From contig NZ_BBIS01000010.1 in NCBI RefSeq assembly GCF_000730605.1, forward strand, positions 124,001 to 188,000: DNA of 64,000 nucleotides. Direction: 5' to 3'. Origin of the DNA: Pseudomonas monteilii NBRC 103158 = DSM 14164. GTDB lineage: Bacteria > Pseudomonadota > Gammaproteobacteria > Pseudomonadales > Pseudomonadaceae. The notes under the pieces are model-generated. The model had not been told where the DNA came from, made no database searches, and saw only the letters and a list, made by a program, of their open reading frames with translations. A program made the position numbers and the translations under genes. Positions 9,220 through 18,611 of this stretch are shown here, one piece after another; position 1 is the first letter of the stretch; every line of letters begins with the position of its first letter.

Positions 9220-10935
9220 TTACAGGTTGTCCGGGAGGACGATTGGTGTCACCAGTACCACCAGGGCGCTGTGGGACGTCGAGCGGGTTTGCCCACCGCC
9301 CAAGCCAAAGAAGCTAGGACTGCCAACGCCGGATTTACGGGCGTCATCCCCGTTCTCGTCGAACCCAGTCAGAATCAGTGTCTCACCGCTGCGCAGACGG
9401 ACCTTGGGCGCCACGTTCTTGGTGTCGTAGTCCGTTGTCTGGACCTTGGAGTCGTTGCTCTCGAAGTCCTTGAAGATTGGCTTGCTACTGATGCTGAGGG
9501 TGATCATCAGCAGCATGTTTTCTTTGTCCAGGAGCTTGGGCAGCAGCATCATGTTGAAGCCACTGGTGATCGTCGCCGGTGTCAGTGCGGTGCTGGAACC
9601 GACGGAAGCGGTGGTGGTGGTCGAGCTGGAGGCGACATAGCTTTGGACGTTGCCGATCTGGATCGGTGCCGGCTGCAGGTTCAGCGTGGTCACCGATGGC
9701 GACCGCACTTCGGAGACGCGCCCCTGTTCTGACAGGGCTTGCACGACGGCCTTGGAGCCTGCCCACGGAGAGCTGGACGTATCCAGAATGCTGCCGCTGG
9801 CAGAGATCGCCTCGGAACTGATGCCGGCGACGGTGTTGCTCAGGCCGAAACCCCATTTCCCTGAGATGGACTTGTAGACAGCGCTCCAGTTGACAGCCGT
9901 CTGGTCGCTGTCGCTGAAGTTAACCTCGTAGACCTTGACGTTGAACAGCACCTGTCGAGTGATGCTGCGGTTGGTATCTTTCAGGTAGGACGAGATTCGA
10001 TTCAGCACCTCCGGCCGGTCGCTGACGGTGAGCGTGCCGGTAGAGCGAGAGAGATACAACCGCCCTGGAGGCTGCATGCTGAGCATGGCCTTGACGTTGC
10101 TCTCGATGTCGCTCATCAGTGAGGTTTTGTACGTCGACTTGGTGCTCTGATTGCTGCCGGATTCACCTGTGGCTCCCCCCGAAGAATTCGAAGAGCCCGA
10201 GTCGCCGTTGCCGGTGGAGGTCAGCAGGCCCGACTTGACGGTACTCTCGATCTCCAACTCGTCACCGAATGTCCACACGTCGAAGGTGCGGGTGTCGAAG
10301 TAGGTAATGCGCACGCCCTGCAGCTCAGGGTCGAAGTGCCACGACAGCCCCAGGCGTGAGGTGGCTTGGTTAAGCAGCCCGGAGGTTTTGCCGTTGTAGT
10401 TCAGCCCGGAGATCAGTCCTCCGCTGCTGAGGCCCAAGTCGAATGAGCTTGCGCTGCCAGGCATTGCCCCCGCCATGCCATTTGGCAGAAGACCCGCTAG
10501 GCTGTCTGGATCAGGTACAGCCTGAGCGGCGCCGCGAGCGGGAGTGCCGGCAGACTTCGAGGAGAGGATCCCGGGGTTCAATGCGTCAGGCGCTACAATA
10601 ACCTGCAGCCCGGTTTCCTTGGTGATCAGCTGAGCCACGTCGGTGATCGACACTGGGCCTGCAGGCCGATAGGCAATGTCACGGTCCAGGCTGAACGGGA
10701 GCCCGCGCCTGGTCACCAGCGGCTCAGTGGAAACCCAGGGCTTGTTGCTGAAAACGACCGTGTCGCGGTTTTGTTGTGGCTGCTGGTTCTGCAGGAACTT
10801 GGTGTACTGGCCAGCCGTGCGGCCCTGGAACTCTGCTCGGTCGAACGACTCATTAACCCGTTGCACGGCACAGCTGCTCAGCAGGGCCAAGGCGATCGGG
10901 GTCAATGCCCAGCGGACCCAAGAAAACTTGTTCAT
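9220..10935 (-). CDS. pilN: PilN lipoprotein secretin
   Basis: This is a 571-residue outer-membrane secretin of the type IVb pilus (PilN/BfpB class), through which the pilus passes. The signal peptide ends in LLSSC with the lipidated Cys at about residue 22. An STN-like N-domain follows (VSITDVAQLITKETGLQVIV), then a glycine/serine-rich linker near residues 250-270, and the secretin domain at the C-terminus (SPSVTTLNLQPAPIQIGN..., ending LVVLVTPIVLP). It starts within the last four bases of pilL. Confidence 0.9.
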   Translation of the reverse strand: MNKFSWVRWALTPIALALLSSCAVQRVNESFDRAEFQGRTAGQYTKFLQNQQPQQNRDTVVFSNKPWVSTEPLVTRRGLPFSLDRDIAYRPAGPVSITDVAQLITKETGLQVIVAPDALNPGILSSKSAGTPARGAAQAVPDPDSLAGLLPNGMAGAMPGSASSFDLGLSSGGLISGLNYNGKTSGLLNQATSRLGLSWHFDPELQGVRITYFDTRTFDVWTFGDELEIESTVKSGLLTSTGNGDSGSSNSSGGATGESGSNQSTKSTYKTSLMSDIESNVKAMLSMQPPGRLYLSRSTGTLTVSDRPEVLNRISSYLKDTNRSITRQVLFNVKVYEVNFSDSDQTAVNWSAVYKSISGKWGFGLSNTVAGISSEAISASGSILDTSSSPWAGSKAVVQALSEQGRVSEVRSPSVTTLNLQPAPIQIGNVQSYVASSSTTTTASVGSSTALTPATITSGFNMMLLPKLLDKENMLLMITLSISSKPIFKDFESNDSKVQTTDYDTKNVAPKVRLRSGETLILTGFDENGDDARKSGVGSPSFFGLGGGQTRSTSHSALVVLVTPIVLPDNL

Positions 10936-12071
10936 TTCTTCTTCCTCTCAGCGACGTACAAGACGCTCTGGGAGCCTTCGCTACCGTCGACGACGAAGGA
11001 TCGCGGGGCATTGTCGTAGAGCGGGAACAGCTGCTTGATGGCTTCCTGGAACGGGCCTTCGAAGTGCAGCGGTGCCTCGATCGGATAGTTGAGGTCTTCC
11101 TGGGCCCAGATCACGCGCCACCGGGCTTTTTTGGCCCATTCCTCAACGGTATCGCGCAGGGTTGATCCAACTTCGGCCGTCCATACTTGGGGCAGCGGCC
11201 GGGGTGGTGTGGCGGCCTTGACCTCGATGGGCGGGGCCACCACTGCTGTAGTGGTCACGGCAGCCGCTGGCTTGGATGCTGCAAGTTGGTTGGGGGCATT
11301 CGGTGCTGGGGACGCAGGTGTCGAAGGTTTAGCCGCGGTGGTTACCATCGCAGCCGGGATAGAGCCATCCTTGGCGGGTGCCACTGGGGGGAGCGCGGGA
11401 GCCACTGGCGCTGGGGCTGCGACAGCGGGTGTAGCCGTGGAGATGGGGGCGGGAGTAGGCACTGCCGCGACGACTACGCCTGGCGTTGAGGCTGATGTGA
11501 CGGGGCTGGTTCCAGGAGCCTGCGCTTTGTCGGCGTAGAGTTGGCCCGCCGGCGTCGACGGGGTTGGCAATTGGTAACCGGGGCGAAGCACGAAGCACAC
11601 CTGACGGTTCACTTCATCGATCTTCACCTGCCAGGCTGGGCCGGCGAGGACCTGTAGGGTATTGCGCAGCGTCATCGGGCCAAGTTTGTATTGGGCTGCC
11701 GGCAGAGGTCGGGTGTACAGGATGTTGACGTGCTGCGAGCTGGGCGGGCAGAGGGCGTACCCTGACCGGTCGACCACGTAGAGCATGGCATCCCGAACGC
11801 TTGGGTTCATGCTGGAAGGGATGGTCACGTCGATGATCTGTGCCATCAGGTCGCGCTGGCTCGCATCGGGTTGGGTGCTCACCAAGGTGTAGCGGCCATA
11901 CCGAACGACCGGTTCCTTCTCCGGACTTGCACCGTTCGGGTAGATGTCCGGAGACAGCCATTCGGGATTACGGCTGCTGTCGAACGCCGGCTTCGGCGGC
12001 TGCTCAGCCTTCTGAATCGCACAACCCGCAACGAGTGCGGCGAGCGAGAGAGTGGTCAACTGCCTGATCAT
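10932..12071 (-). CDS. pilL: PilL lipoprotein of type IVb pilus
   Basis: This is the first gene of the pil operon. The protein is about 379 residues, with lipobox LVAGC (lipid Cys at about residue 17), an N-terminal domain typical of PilL, a long Ala/Pro/Thr-rich linker (about residues 175-285) and a C-terminal TcpQ-like domain (LRDTVEEWAKKARWRVIWAQ). TcpQ-type domains stabilise the secretin. The start at ATG 12071 is chosen over upstream ATGs because of the AGGGGG ribosome site 7 bases before it and the signal peptide that follows. The 267 bases to the next gene probably hold the pil promoter. Confidence 0.85.
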   Translation of the reverse strand: MIRQLTTLSLAALVAGCAIQKAEQPPKPAFDSSRNPEWLSPDIYPNGASPEKEPVVRYGRYTLVSTQPDASQRDLMAQIIDVTIPSSMNPSVRDAMLYVVDRSGYALCPPSSQHVNILYTRPLPAAQYKLGPMTLRNTLQVLAGPAWQVKIDEVNRQVCFVLRPGYQLPTPSTPAGQLYADKAQAPGTSPVTSASTPGVVVAAVPTPAPISTATPAVAAPAPVAPALPPVAPAKDGSIPAAMVTTAAKPSTPASPAPNAPNQLAASKPAAAVTTTAVVAPPIEVKAATPPRPLPQVWTAEVGSTLRDTVEEWAKKARWRVIWAQEDLNYPIEAPLHFEGPFQEAIKQLFPLYDNAPRSFVVDGSEGSQSVLYVAERKKK

Positions 12072-12338
12072 GAGGCCCCCTGTAGTCATTGAGGGCAACG
12101 GTGACAGCCGATAGCTTCCCGCGCAGCTGGAAATCAATATCTCGCAGGACCAGATTTTTCCGGTGGGCTGATGAATTCGTGCAACGGGTTGTCTTGGGTG
12201 CCCTCGGCAGCGGCCAGGGGCCATGATTTTCTTGGCGTAAGGCTGATCGGCCTATCGCTGAGAGTATCTCTTGGCCTAAAGTGCTTTTCATCACCGCCCA
12301 GGTTGGCGATCACGTCCGCTTCAATACCAAATTTAAAA

Positions 12339-12998
12339 ATGATAACCATGAAAGAAACACTAGGTAGGTTGTATCTGTGGCAAATAGCACTGGCTAGGGT
12401 TTTGGATCTCTTGGCTCTTATGCAACGAGTAGACCGCTTCTGCAGAACTGGAAGGCCAAAAAATATTACTGAGCTGTATGATCAGGAACGTCGCAGATTA
12501 AAGACTGGTCTGCGACTTGAGGGCGAGGCATTAGATAGTTTTGAAGCAGAGCATGGCTCCTTATTTCCTGATGTTCACGATGTTCACCTTATTGATGAAT
12601 TGATCACAGAGGAAATCATTATAAAGTTGTGCACTATTTTTAATTCTGGTTGGGGAAAACCCGGGATTATTGCGGGAAATAAGAAATCGTTTTGGGAGCC
12701 GATCGTTGATGAGGTGATTTCTGAGGCCTTCTCAGGTGACGTTAAAGTCAAGTTTCATGAGTTTCTAGAGGCCGCGAAGGGATACAGAGACAAGCATGGT
12801 GCCCACTTTGATCACGAAAGCTTCAACATGACTCATGGGGACAAAGAAATCGGTGCGGATGGGGTTATCTACAGCGTAGGATGGACCAGCGCCTTACTGA
12901 CTTTTGATTGGGGCTTTGTGAGTGAGACCCTGCCAGTATTTGCTAAGGCGTTGAACTCCTATGTCGCCAAGTTACAGAGAGACGCTGGTATAATCTGA
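12339..12998 (+). CDS. Uncharacterised HEPN-like protein
   Basis: I do not recognise this gene with certainty. It encodes about 219 residues, all predicted helical, acidic and free of membrane segments. Near residue 150 is the stretch YRDKHGAHFDH, which fits the R-x4-6-H signature of HEPN-fold proteins (many are RNases in toxin or defence systems, as in AbiU2-type proteins). It is the only plus-strand gene in the ICE part, has lower GC than its neighbours, and lacks a clear ribosome site, all suggesting an inserted cargo gene. No nucleotidyltransferase (MNT) partner is next to it. The start could also be ATG 12348. Confidence 0.6.
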   Translation: MITMKETLGRLYLWQIALARVLDLLALMQRVDRFCRTGRPKNITELYDQERRRLKTGLRLEGEALDSFEAEHGSLFPDVHDVHLIDELITEEIIIKLCTIFNSGWGKPGIIAGNKKSFWEPIVDEVISEAFSGDVKVKFHEFLEAAKGYRDKHGAHFDHESFNMTHGDKEIGADGVIYSVGWTSALLTFDWGFVSETLPVFAKALNSYVAKLQRDAGII

Positions 12999-13138
12999 TG
13001 GCCCATGTTTGGCAGCAATGCATCGGCCTGTTTATCAAGGATTTGGGTTGATAGTAATCATTGGGTTCACGTTGAGATGGTTAAGTTTCAGAGCTATATC
13101 ATTCATGAACTCAAACTGTGATTCCCAAGCGATCCTAC

Positions 13139-15103
13139 TTACTGGATAGTCGCTGCAAGCATTGCCTTGGCAAGCGCGTCCTGCTGCTCTTCCGGCTCAA
13201 TGAGCTCCAAGCTGACTTGGCGCTTCGCTAAGAGCATCTGCCAGAGCTGCTGATCGATGCTGTTCTCCACGAGGGGGATCTTCACGATCACTGTCCTGAG
13301 CTGACCATTCCGGTACGCCCGGTCCTCGGCCTGATCCTGTTGTCCGGGTGTCCAGGGCAGGCCCAGGAAGAAGACGTAGTTGGCGGCCGTGAGGTTGTTG
13401 CCGGTACCGGCGGCTTGGGTGGTGCAGATGAAAGCCCTGCAGTCGGGGTCGCCCTGGAACTTGTCGATCGCCTTCTGGCGCTTGGTGAGTGAGTCACTGC
13501 CGACCAGGGTGACGTTCCCGATACCGGCTGCATCGCACAGCTCCTTGAGGCGCGCGACGGTGGGTTTGAACTCGCAGAACAGGATGACCTTGTCTTCGGG
13601 GTCCAGCTCGCCCAGCAGATCCATAGCGACTCTGACCTTCACCTGTTCCAGGTAATGGCGAAGCGCGCCCAGCCTGGCAAAGATGGGCCTGTCCTCGAGG
13701 CGAATGCTGTCGTACTTCTTCCGTTCCTCCACCCCCATCGCCACAGGCAGCAGCTGCCGGTGTTTTCCCTTGAGCCCGGGCAGGACATCTTTACGCCGGC
13801 GAAGCATCCAGTCGCCGAGTTCTGCGCGGAGGTTTTGCCGGAACTCTGGGCTGCCGGCAAAGCGTTCGCAGAAATCGCTGAGGGGCAACTGGCCTACCGG
13901 GTGCCCCGAAAGTCGTAGCAGCGTGTGCAGCTCCGTCTCGCGATTGAGGACAGGCGTGCCTGTCAGCAGATAACGATTCGGTACTTTGGCTGCGATATCG
14001 AAGCCATGACGTGTACGCTCGGCAGTCGGCTCCTTCAACTGGTGCGCCTCGTCGACCACTAGAACGTGGTAATGCTCAGCCAGCAGCACGTAGTCGCCAA
14101 GGCGCTCGTAGTTGATCAGCATCCATTGGACCAGCGGATCGTACTTCTGCACAGCGACTGTCGCGTCGGGGTAAACCGCTAAGATTTCGCGCTGCCAGTT
14201 GATCAGCAACGAGGACAGGGTAACCACCAGGATCGGGCGACCGGCTGCACTGATATGCGCCGCGATGATGGCCTGGCGTGTCTTGCCGAGGCCCATATCG
14301 TCAGCCAGCAGTGCGCTGGTGCGCTGGAGCAGGTGGGCAATGCCAGCAGGCTGGTGATCGAGGAGGGAGTAGCCGACCAGGGCCTGGGCGATCGTGGCAT
14401 CCGAGAACTCGGTGCGTTCGATCGGCGAGACGGCAGCGAGGTAGATGTCGTTGGAGCTCTCCTCACCGCTGGTGGCTGTCGAGGGTTCCTGAGGAGCACC
14501 GCCCAGGCTGATGCGTGGGATGTCTGCTGCTGGAACCACAGAACCATCGCCCAGGAGCTCTTGTACAACGTCCAGTATCTCGAACTGCTCCTCCACAAGA
14601 CCGAGCTCCAGGACCAGGTTGCTGCGCAGGATCTCGGCGGTGGCGTTGACTCGCCACGAGCTGGATTTGCCCAGAAACACTCCCCGCATCCGGCGGGCCA
14701 CTGCAACGACTCCAGGATGATAATCTCCGGACAGCAGCACACCGCCGTCGGCGAGCGGGGCAATTCGCAGTAGCATTCCCGAGATGAACGCGTCCCGGCG
14801 TGGGTTGGCCAGCGCGCTCTCGATCTTCTGGCGGAAGGCCTGCCATGACTCAGTGACCTTGCCACCGGCCAGCTCGATCAGCTGGTGGTACACCAGGTCC
14901 AGCTCGTCGATGAGCTTGGCCTTGGGCACGCGCCAGTAGCGGCAGAGCGGGTGATCACTGCGGCGAATGAAGAACCCGCTCCGTGCGAACATGACCTTGT
15001 TTGCGCCTTCAATGTACGGCATGAGGATGCCCATGTCGTAGCCGTCGAACACGGCGGCTTCGAGCAACACTAGTTGGCTATTGAGGAGGCGTGGCCGTTT
15101 CAA
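13139..15103 (-). CDS. SNF2-family DEAH helicase of ICE
   Basis: This is a 654-residue superfamily 2 ATPase with an N-terminal region of about 240 residues, then a SNF2-type helicase core: Walker A DDMGLGKT (268-275), DEAH (about 351-354), LLTGTP motif III, and a C-terminal helicase domain (VILFCEFKP...QDQAEDRAYRNGQ, motif VI type). Such helicases are conserved in PFGI-1-type ICEs and probably remodel DNA during transfer or replication. The start is taken as TTG 15103, whose codon overlaps the TGA stop of the preceding gene; residues upstream of that read as shadow. Confidence 0.85.
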   Translation of the reverse strand: MKRPRLLNSQLVLLEAAVFDGYDMGILMPYIEGANKVMFARSGFFIRRSDHPLCRYWRVPKAKLIDELDLVYHQLIELAGGKVTESWQAFRQKIESALANPRRDAFISGMLLRIAPLADGGVLLSGDYHPGVVAVARRMRGVFLGKSSSWRVNATAEILRSNLVLELGLVEEQFEILDVVQELLGDGSVVPAADIPRISLGGAPQEPSTATSGEESSNDIYLAAVSPIERTEFSDATIAQALVGYSLLDHQPAGIAHLLQRTSALLADDMGLGKTRQAIIAAHISAAGRPILVVTLSSLLINWQREILAVYPDATVAVQKYDPLVQWMLINYERLGDYVLLAEHYHVLVVDEAHQLKEPTAERTRHGFDIAAKVPNRYLLTGTPVLNRETELHTLLRLSGHPVGQLPLSDFCERFAGSPEFRQNLRAELGDWMLRRRKDVLPGLKGKHRQLLPVAMGVEERKKYDSIRLEDRPIFARLGALRHYLEQVKVRVAMDLLGELDPEDKVILFCEFKPTVARLKELCDAAGIGNVTLVGSDSLTKRQKAIDKFQGDPDCRAFICTTQAAGTGNNLTAANYVFFLGLPWTPGQQDQAEDRAYRNGQLRTVIVKIPLVENSIDQQLWQMLLAKRQVSLELIEPEEQQDALAKAMLAATIQ

Positions 15104-15402
15104 TTGGCGTCCGCGCTCTTGGACTTCATCGGCACCGTCTGGTCCAGGTGGTAGGCAGGCACCCATCGGGTTAAGAGTACTGAGCCATGAAGCGACCCTC
15201 CCTGGCCACTGATTACGTACGCCGCTGGCTCTGAGCCCTTCGGCACACGTCTGCGTTCCTGCTTCCAGTACCCAGCGGTTTTGATGTCGTCAGGTTGTAA
15301 CGGCCAGCACGACTCGCCTGGCCGGGATTCATAATGAGGGACCTTCGGATTGTCCGCCTGCTCGGCCTTCAACCGGTCAATGACTTTCTTGGAACGGGCC
15401 AC
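15100..15402 (-). CDS. Small conserved ICE protein, unknown function
   Basis: This is a roughly 100-residue basic protein with no signal peptide or known motif. It is coupled to the helicase: its TGA stop overlaps the helicase TTG start. GTG 15402 is preferred over the upstream GTG 15408, because GGAGG lies five bases before it and touches the first one. The close coupling suggests a helper of the helicase, but nothing in the sequence gives a function. Confidence 0.6.
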   Translation of the reverse strand: MARSKKVIDRLKAEQADNPKVPHYESRPGESCWPLQPDDIKTAGYWKQERRRVPKGSEPAAYVISGQGGSLHGSVLLTRWVPAYHLDQTVPMKSKSADAN

Positions 15403-15539
15403 AAGCACCTCCGGGAGGATGAGTAGTCAACTCGTCATCATTCAAGGTGCGCCTGCCCGCACCCGTAAGAGCGAGCAGATTGGCAGTTGGGGGAAAGCGG
15501 CTACAGGAGAAATGGATTACCGCCTTCGAAACATTTCGC

Positions 15540-17450
15540 CTACATGCCCCTGGGCTTGGCCATATCAGGTTTGTCGCCCACTGTGGGGTAGCTCACACGG
15601 CAGTTGTTCACCTTGTACCCGGTGCATCCCCAGAAGTCGTAACCCCCATCACCGCGCTTCTGGCGGCGCGCCAGTGGCATCCCGCACTTGCCGCAGGAAT
15701 GGCCGCCCTGGGGGGCTGATGAAGCTGCAGGCGAACGCGCCTTCATCGCCACTGTGGGCGCCTGGCGGAGGGCTGCGAGCTCCGTCTGGAGATGCTGAAA
15801 GAACTTGGCAACCACCGAGCCGTACTGCTCATCCCCCCGTGCGATTCGGTCCAGATCCTTCTCCAGCGTGCTGGTGAACGCCAGTTCGACGAAGCTGAAG
15901 CGGCCCTCCAACTGGTCGATGGTGCTCACCCCCAACGGGCCAGGGACCAATTTGCGCTTCTCCTCAACGACCAGGCCTTTGCCGGTGATGTTCTTGATGA
16001 TCGATGCAAATGTGCTGGGGCGTCCGATCCCCAGTCGCTCCAGTTCCTTGATCAGGCTTGCCTTGGTGAAGCGTGCCGGCGCCTTCGTCTTCTGGTTAAG
16101 CACCTCACCCTGAAGCACGCTGAGGATCTGCTTGGGCTCGAGCACCGGTACCGGATTCTTGGGGATGTCGGTCGACTCTTCATCCGTCTCGTCCTTCTGC
16201 AAAAGCTTCATCCATCCGAGATAGGCGACAGTGCTGCCAGTCGCGGCGAAGCGCAGAGGCCTCTGATCCGGCCCCCTGGCCAGCAGTTTGGCCATGCGCA
16301 CGTCGTAGATGGCGTCTGCGAGCTGGCTGGCCAGCGCCCTGATCCGGATGAGCTTGTACAGCGCTTGCTCTTCAGCAGACTCGCCTGCGACTTCATCCTC
16401 CCACGCGGTTGGCGCAATTGCGGGGTGACCTTCCTGGGCGCTATCCGCAGCCTTGAACGTCCGGCGCTCGTCAACAACGTCGAGGCCTTGCCTCCGAGCC
16501 ACTGCCTGGATATCTGGCATGGCTTCATCGGCCAAGTTGGGGTTATCCGTCCGGTGATAGGTGATCACGCCCTGCTCGTACAGGCGCTGCGCGACCTGCA
16601 TGGTTTTGTCCGGGTCCCATTTCAGCGCTACGCTGGCCGCCTGCTGCAGGGTGGATGAAATGAACGGTGGGGGTGGCGGGCGCCGCTTCTTGCCGTCTTC
16701 ACATGACTCGACAATGACCGCGCGCGTTGCGGCAACCCTTGCCGCGAGTGTGCCATCCTGAATATAGGGGTTTTCTTTGCTCGCGAAGTCGGGGATCGGT
16801 TGCCATACGGCAGTCCAGTCCATACCGGTGGTTTCGTCCTTGAAGGTCAGCTCTACCCCGAAGTGGTGGACCACCTTGAAGTTCCTGATTTCTCGCTCGC
16901 GCAACACCACCAGATAGAGGGCAGGTGATTGAACTCGACCAGCGGAGGTAGGTTGGCCCAGGACTCTGCGAAGCTCCTGCGTGACCAGGTAGCCCACCAG
17001 GCGGTCCAGCACTCGCCGGCACTCTTGTGAGGCAACGAGTTGCCCATCGATTCTCCGTGCATTGGCCAGGCCCTCCCGTACTCTGGCTTGGGTGATCTCA
17101 TTGAACGTGACTCGCTTGTACTCGCGGATCCCCAGCGCCTGCTGTATGTGCCAGGCGATACTTTCCCCCTCCCGGTCCGGGTCGGTGGCGATGTACACCT
17201 CCGTGGCGTCCTTGAGGGCTTTGCGAATGGTGCTGACGTTGCGGGCACTCTTGGGCAGGATCTCGTAGACCGGACGAAGGGTCTTCAAGACGCCGGTTGT
17301 GATCATCGTGTCGTCCTGACCCGACTGGGGGAGATCACGGATGTGGCCACCAGATGCCACCACCACCCAGTGCTCGCCAGGGCGGATTTTCTTCATCATG
17401 GGCCCAAGCTTCTTCAGCTTGCCCGGTGCCTCGATGATCATGAGTTTCAT
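15540..17450 (-). CDS. Type IA DNA topoisomerase of ICE
   Basis: This 636-residue enzyme relaxes negatively supercoiled DNA through a 5' phosphotyrosine. It has a Toprim domain at residues 1-115 (EAP at 7-9, DPDRE at 90-94), the active-site tyrosine Y298 in GVITYHRTDN, and a C-terminal four-cysteine zinc ribbon (CGKCGMPL...CTGYKVNNC). Its length is below chromosomal TopA (about 870) and matches the ICE/plasmid versions found near ssb. The start at ATG 17450 (MKLMIIEAPGK) fits the family; the 20 residues upstream in frame do not. Confidence 0.9.
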   Translation of the reverse strand: MKLMIIEAPGKLKKLGPMMKKIRPGEHWVVVASGGHIRDLPQSGQDDTMITTGVLKTLRPVYEILPKSARNVSTIRKALKDATEVYIATDPDREGESIAWHIQQALGIREYKRVTFNEITQARVREGLANARRIDGQLVASQECRRVLDRLVGYLVTQELRRVLGQPTSAGRVQSPALYLVVLREREIRNFKVVHHFGVELTFKDETTGMDWTAVWQPIPDFASKENPYIQDGTLAARVAATRAVIVESCEDGKKRRPPPPPFISSTLQQAASVALKWDPDKTMQVAQRLYEQGVITYHRTDNPNLADEAMPDIQAVARRQGLDVVDERRTFKAADSAQEGHPAIAPTAWEDEVAGESAEEQALYKLIRIRALASQLADAIYDVRMAKLLARGPDQRPLRFAATGSTVAYLGWMKLLQKDETDEESTDIPKNPVPVLEPKQILSVLQGEVLNQKTKAPARFTKASLIKELERLGIGRPSTFASIIKNITGKGLVVEEKRKLVPGPLGVSTIDQLEGRFSFVELAFTSTLEKDLDRIARGDEQYGSVVAKFFQHLQTELAALRQAPTVAMKARSPAASSAPQGGHSCGKCGMPLARRQKRGDGGYDFWGCTGYKVNNCRVSYPTVGDKPDMAKPRGM

Positions 17451-17570
17451 AGGGTGCCCCTGCACAGATAAATCAGGGGGCACTCTTGCCGCCGACCGGG
17501 GACGGCACAACGCGAAATGGTCAACTGGAAGGGAGGGAATTCGTTAGGGCTCAGGCCCACGGAGGGAGGG

Positions 17571-17768
17571 TCAAAAATTGAGTGTGAGCTGCTGGGCGCG
17601 CTTGTACCCTTTCAGCCAGGAGGCAAGCATGGCAGGGTGCTTGTAGGGGCAGGCATATATGGGCAGCCCTTTCTCGGCGGCTTCAACCCCAGCAGCCTCC
17701 ACCGCAGGATGGGGGTTATTGAACTTGCGCCTGTCCGCTTTTCGCTCCTGGGCATCTTCGTTCTGCAT
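17571..17768 (-). CDS. Rmf/CrpP-fold small protein
   Basis: This is a 65-residue protein whose C-terminal half (GVEAAEKG...CPY...SWLKGYKRAQ) follows the ribosome modulation factor pattern G-x-x-A-x-x-G...CPY...WLxG. It has the same length and layout as CrpP, a plasmid/ICE protein reported to modify ciprofloxacin, though that activity has been disputed. ATG 17768 has GAGGAA 8 bases upstream, which decides the start over longer frames. It sits between the topoisomerase and ssb genes, as in related islands. A ribosome-binding or regulatory role is equally possible. Confidence 0.65.
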   Translation of the reverse strand: MQNEDAQERKADRRKFNNPHPAVEAAGVEAAEKGLPIYACPYKHPAMLASWLKGYKRAQQLTLNF

Positions 17769-18185
17769 CGATTGTTCCTCATCAGCGCCACTGTTCACGC
17801 CGGGCGAGTCACGCCTCAAACGACCTAGCCACCAGCAATTCCCCGACAAGGGCGTTTTTTACGATCCTGTGGCTCACTTCGATACAAGTTAGCAGCCGTA
17901 GAGCGGAGATGCCTTCAGGAAATGGTAATTTGCCAACGCTGGCATTTCAAATTCCCCCTGACCTGGGCAAGCGCTGCCTGCAGCGCCCCTTCGGCTACGA
18001 GTTCGCGTCCTCGTCGTAGGAGCTTCACGAGCTGCGGCCGCAACAGAAGGTCCTTGTCGCCGGTAATGTGAAGCATCAGACGCCAGGTTCAGAGCAAGGG
18101 ACAGCGACGATCCGTCCTTGTCTCCGGAAACTTCACGAGTGGCGCGCCTGAAAATAGCTCTCACGCCAATGCCCGTGTGCCACAG
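17769..18185. other. Gap with three copies of a dispersed repeat
   Basis: No convincing gene is seen. Three imperfect copies of a 30-35 base repeat lie at 18,007-18,038, 18,050-18,081 and 18,114-18,147. The shared pattern is GTCCTTGTC-n-CCGG followed by CTTCACGAG and GGCG. Two more copies lie at 18,612-18,756. A frame of 91 residues crosses this part but encodes only Arg/Ala-rich sequence and is not supported. Confidence 0.55.
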
Positions 18186-18572
18186 CTAGTGGGGAATCAT
18201 GCTTGAGCGGTAGAGCGCCGACCATGCCAGCAGCGTAGCGCTGGGGTCCTCCAGTGCGGCACGAACCATCACCTCAGCGTGTTGACCTGTCATGTCGCAA
18301 ACTGCCTGCCCAAGTCGAAGGAGCTCAGCTTTCACCCCTGCATCCCGGGCCTTGGTCGCAAACTCATACTCCTCGGCCTGCCCATACTCAAAGGTGGCAT
18401 TGAACCGGAGGCGAAGCATCTCGATGGCCTTCACTTCGGCCTCCGGCAGCAAAATGGATTCGCCGTCGCAAAAGACCTGGCGGACGCCATTGAGAGCTCG
18501 AACGGCATCCATGTAGCGCGAGGGGTCTACAGTCGCTTTGACGGATGGATATTCCGGGTAGTCGTGGTGCAT
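18186..18572 (-). CDS. Hypothetical ICE protein
   Basis: This is a 128-residue, mostly helical acidic protein of unknown function; no motif is recognised. ATG 18572 (MHHDYPEYPSVKATV) is taken as the start because GAGGT lies 10 bases upstream, and because the longer frame upstream reads through the repeat copies at 18,612-18,756, giving Ser/Arg-rich sequence. It is located between ssb and the Rmf/CrpP-fold gene. Confidence 0.55.
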   Translation of the reverse strand: MHHDYPEYPSVKATVDPSRYMDAVRALNGVRQVFCDGESILLPEAEVKAIEMLRLRFNATFEYGQAEEYEFATKARDAGVKAELLRLGQAVCDMTGQHAEVMVRAALEDPSATLLAWSALYRSSMIPH

Positions 18573-18611
18573 GGGGCGATACCTCGAAGCGGAATGAGGT
18601 GGCGACGATCC

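Noticed and set aside
17889..18164. Open frame of 91 codons
   Set aside because: It covers three copies of the dispersed repeat; the protein is Arg/Ala-rich and has no plausible start signal.
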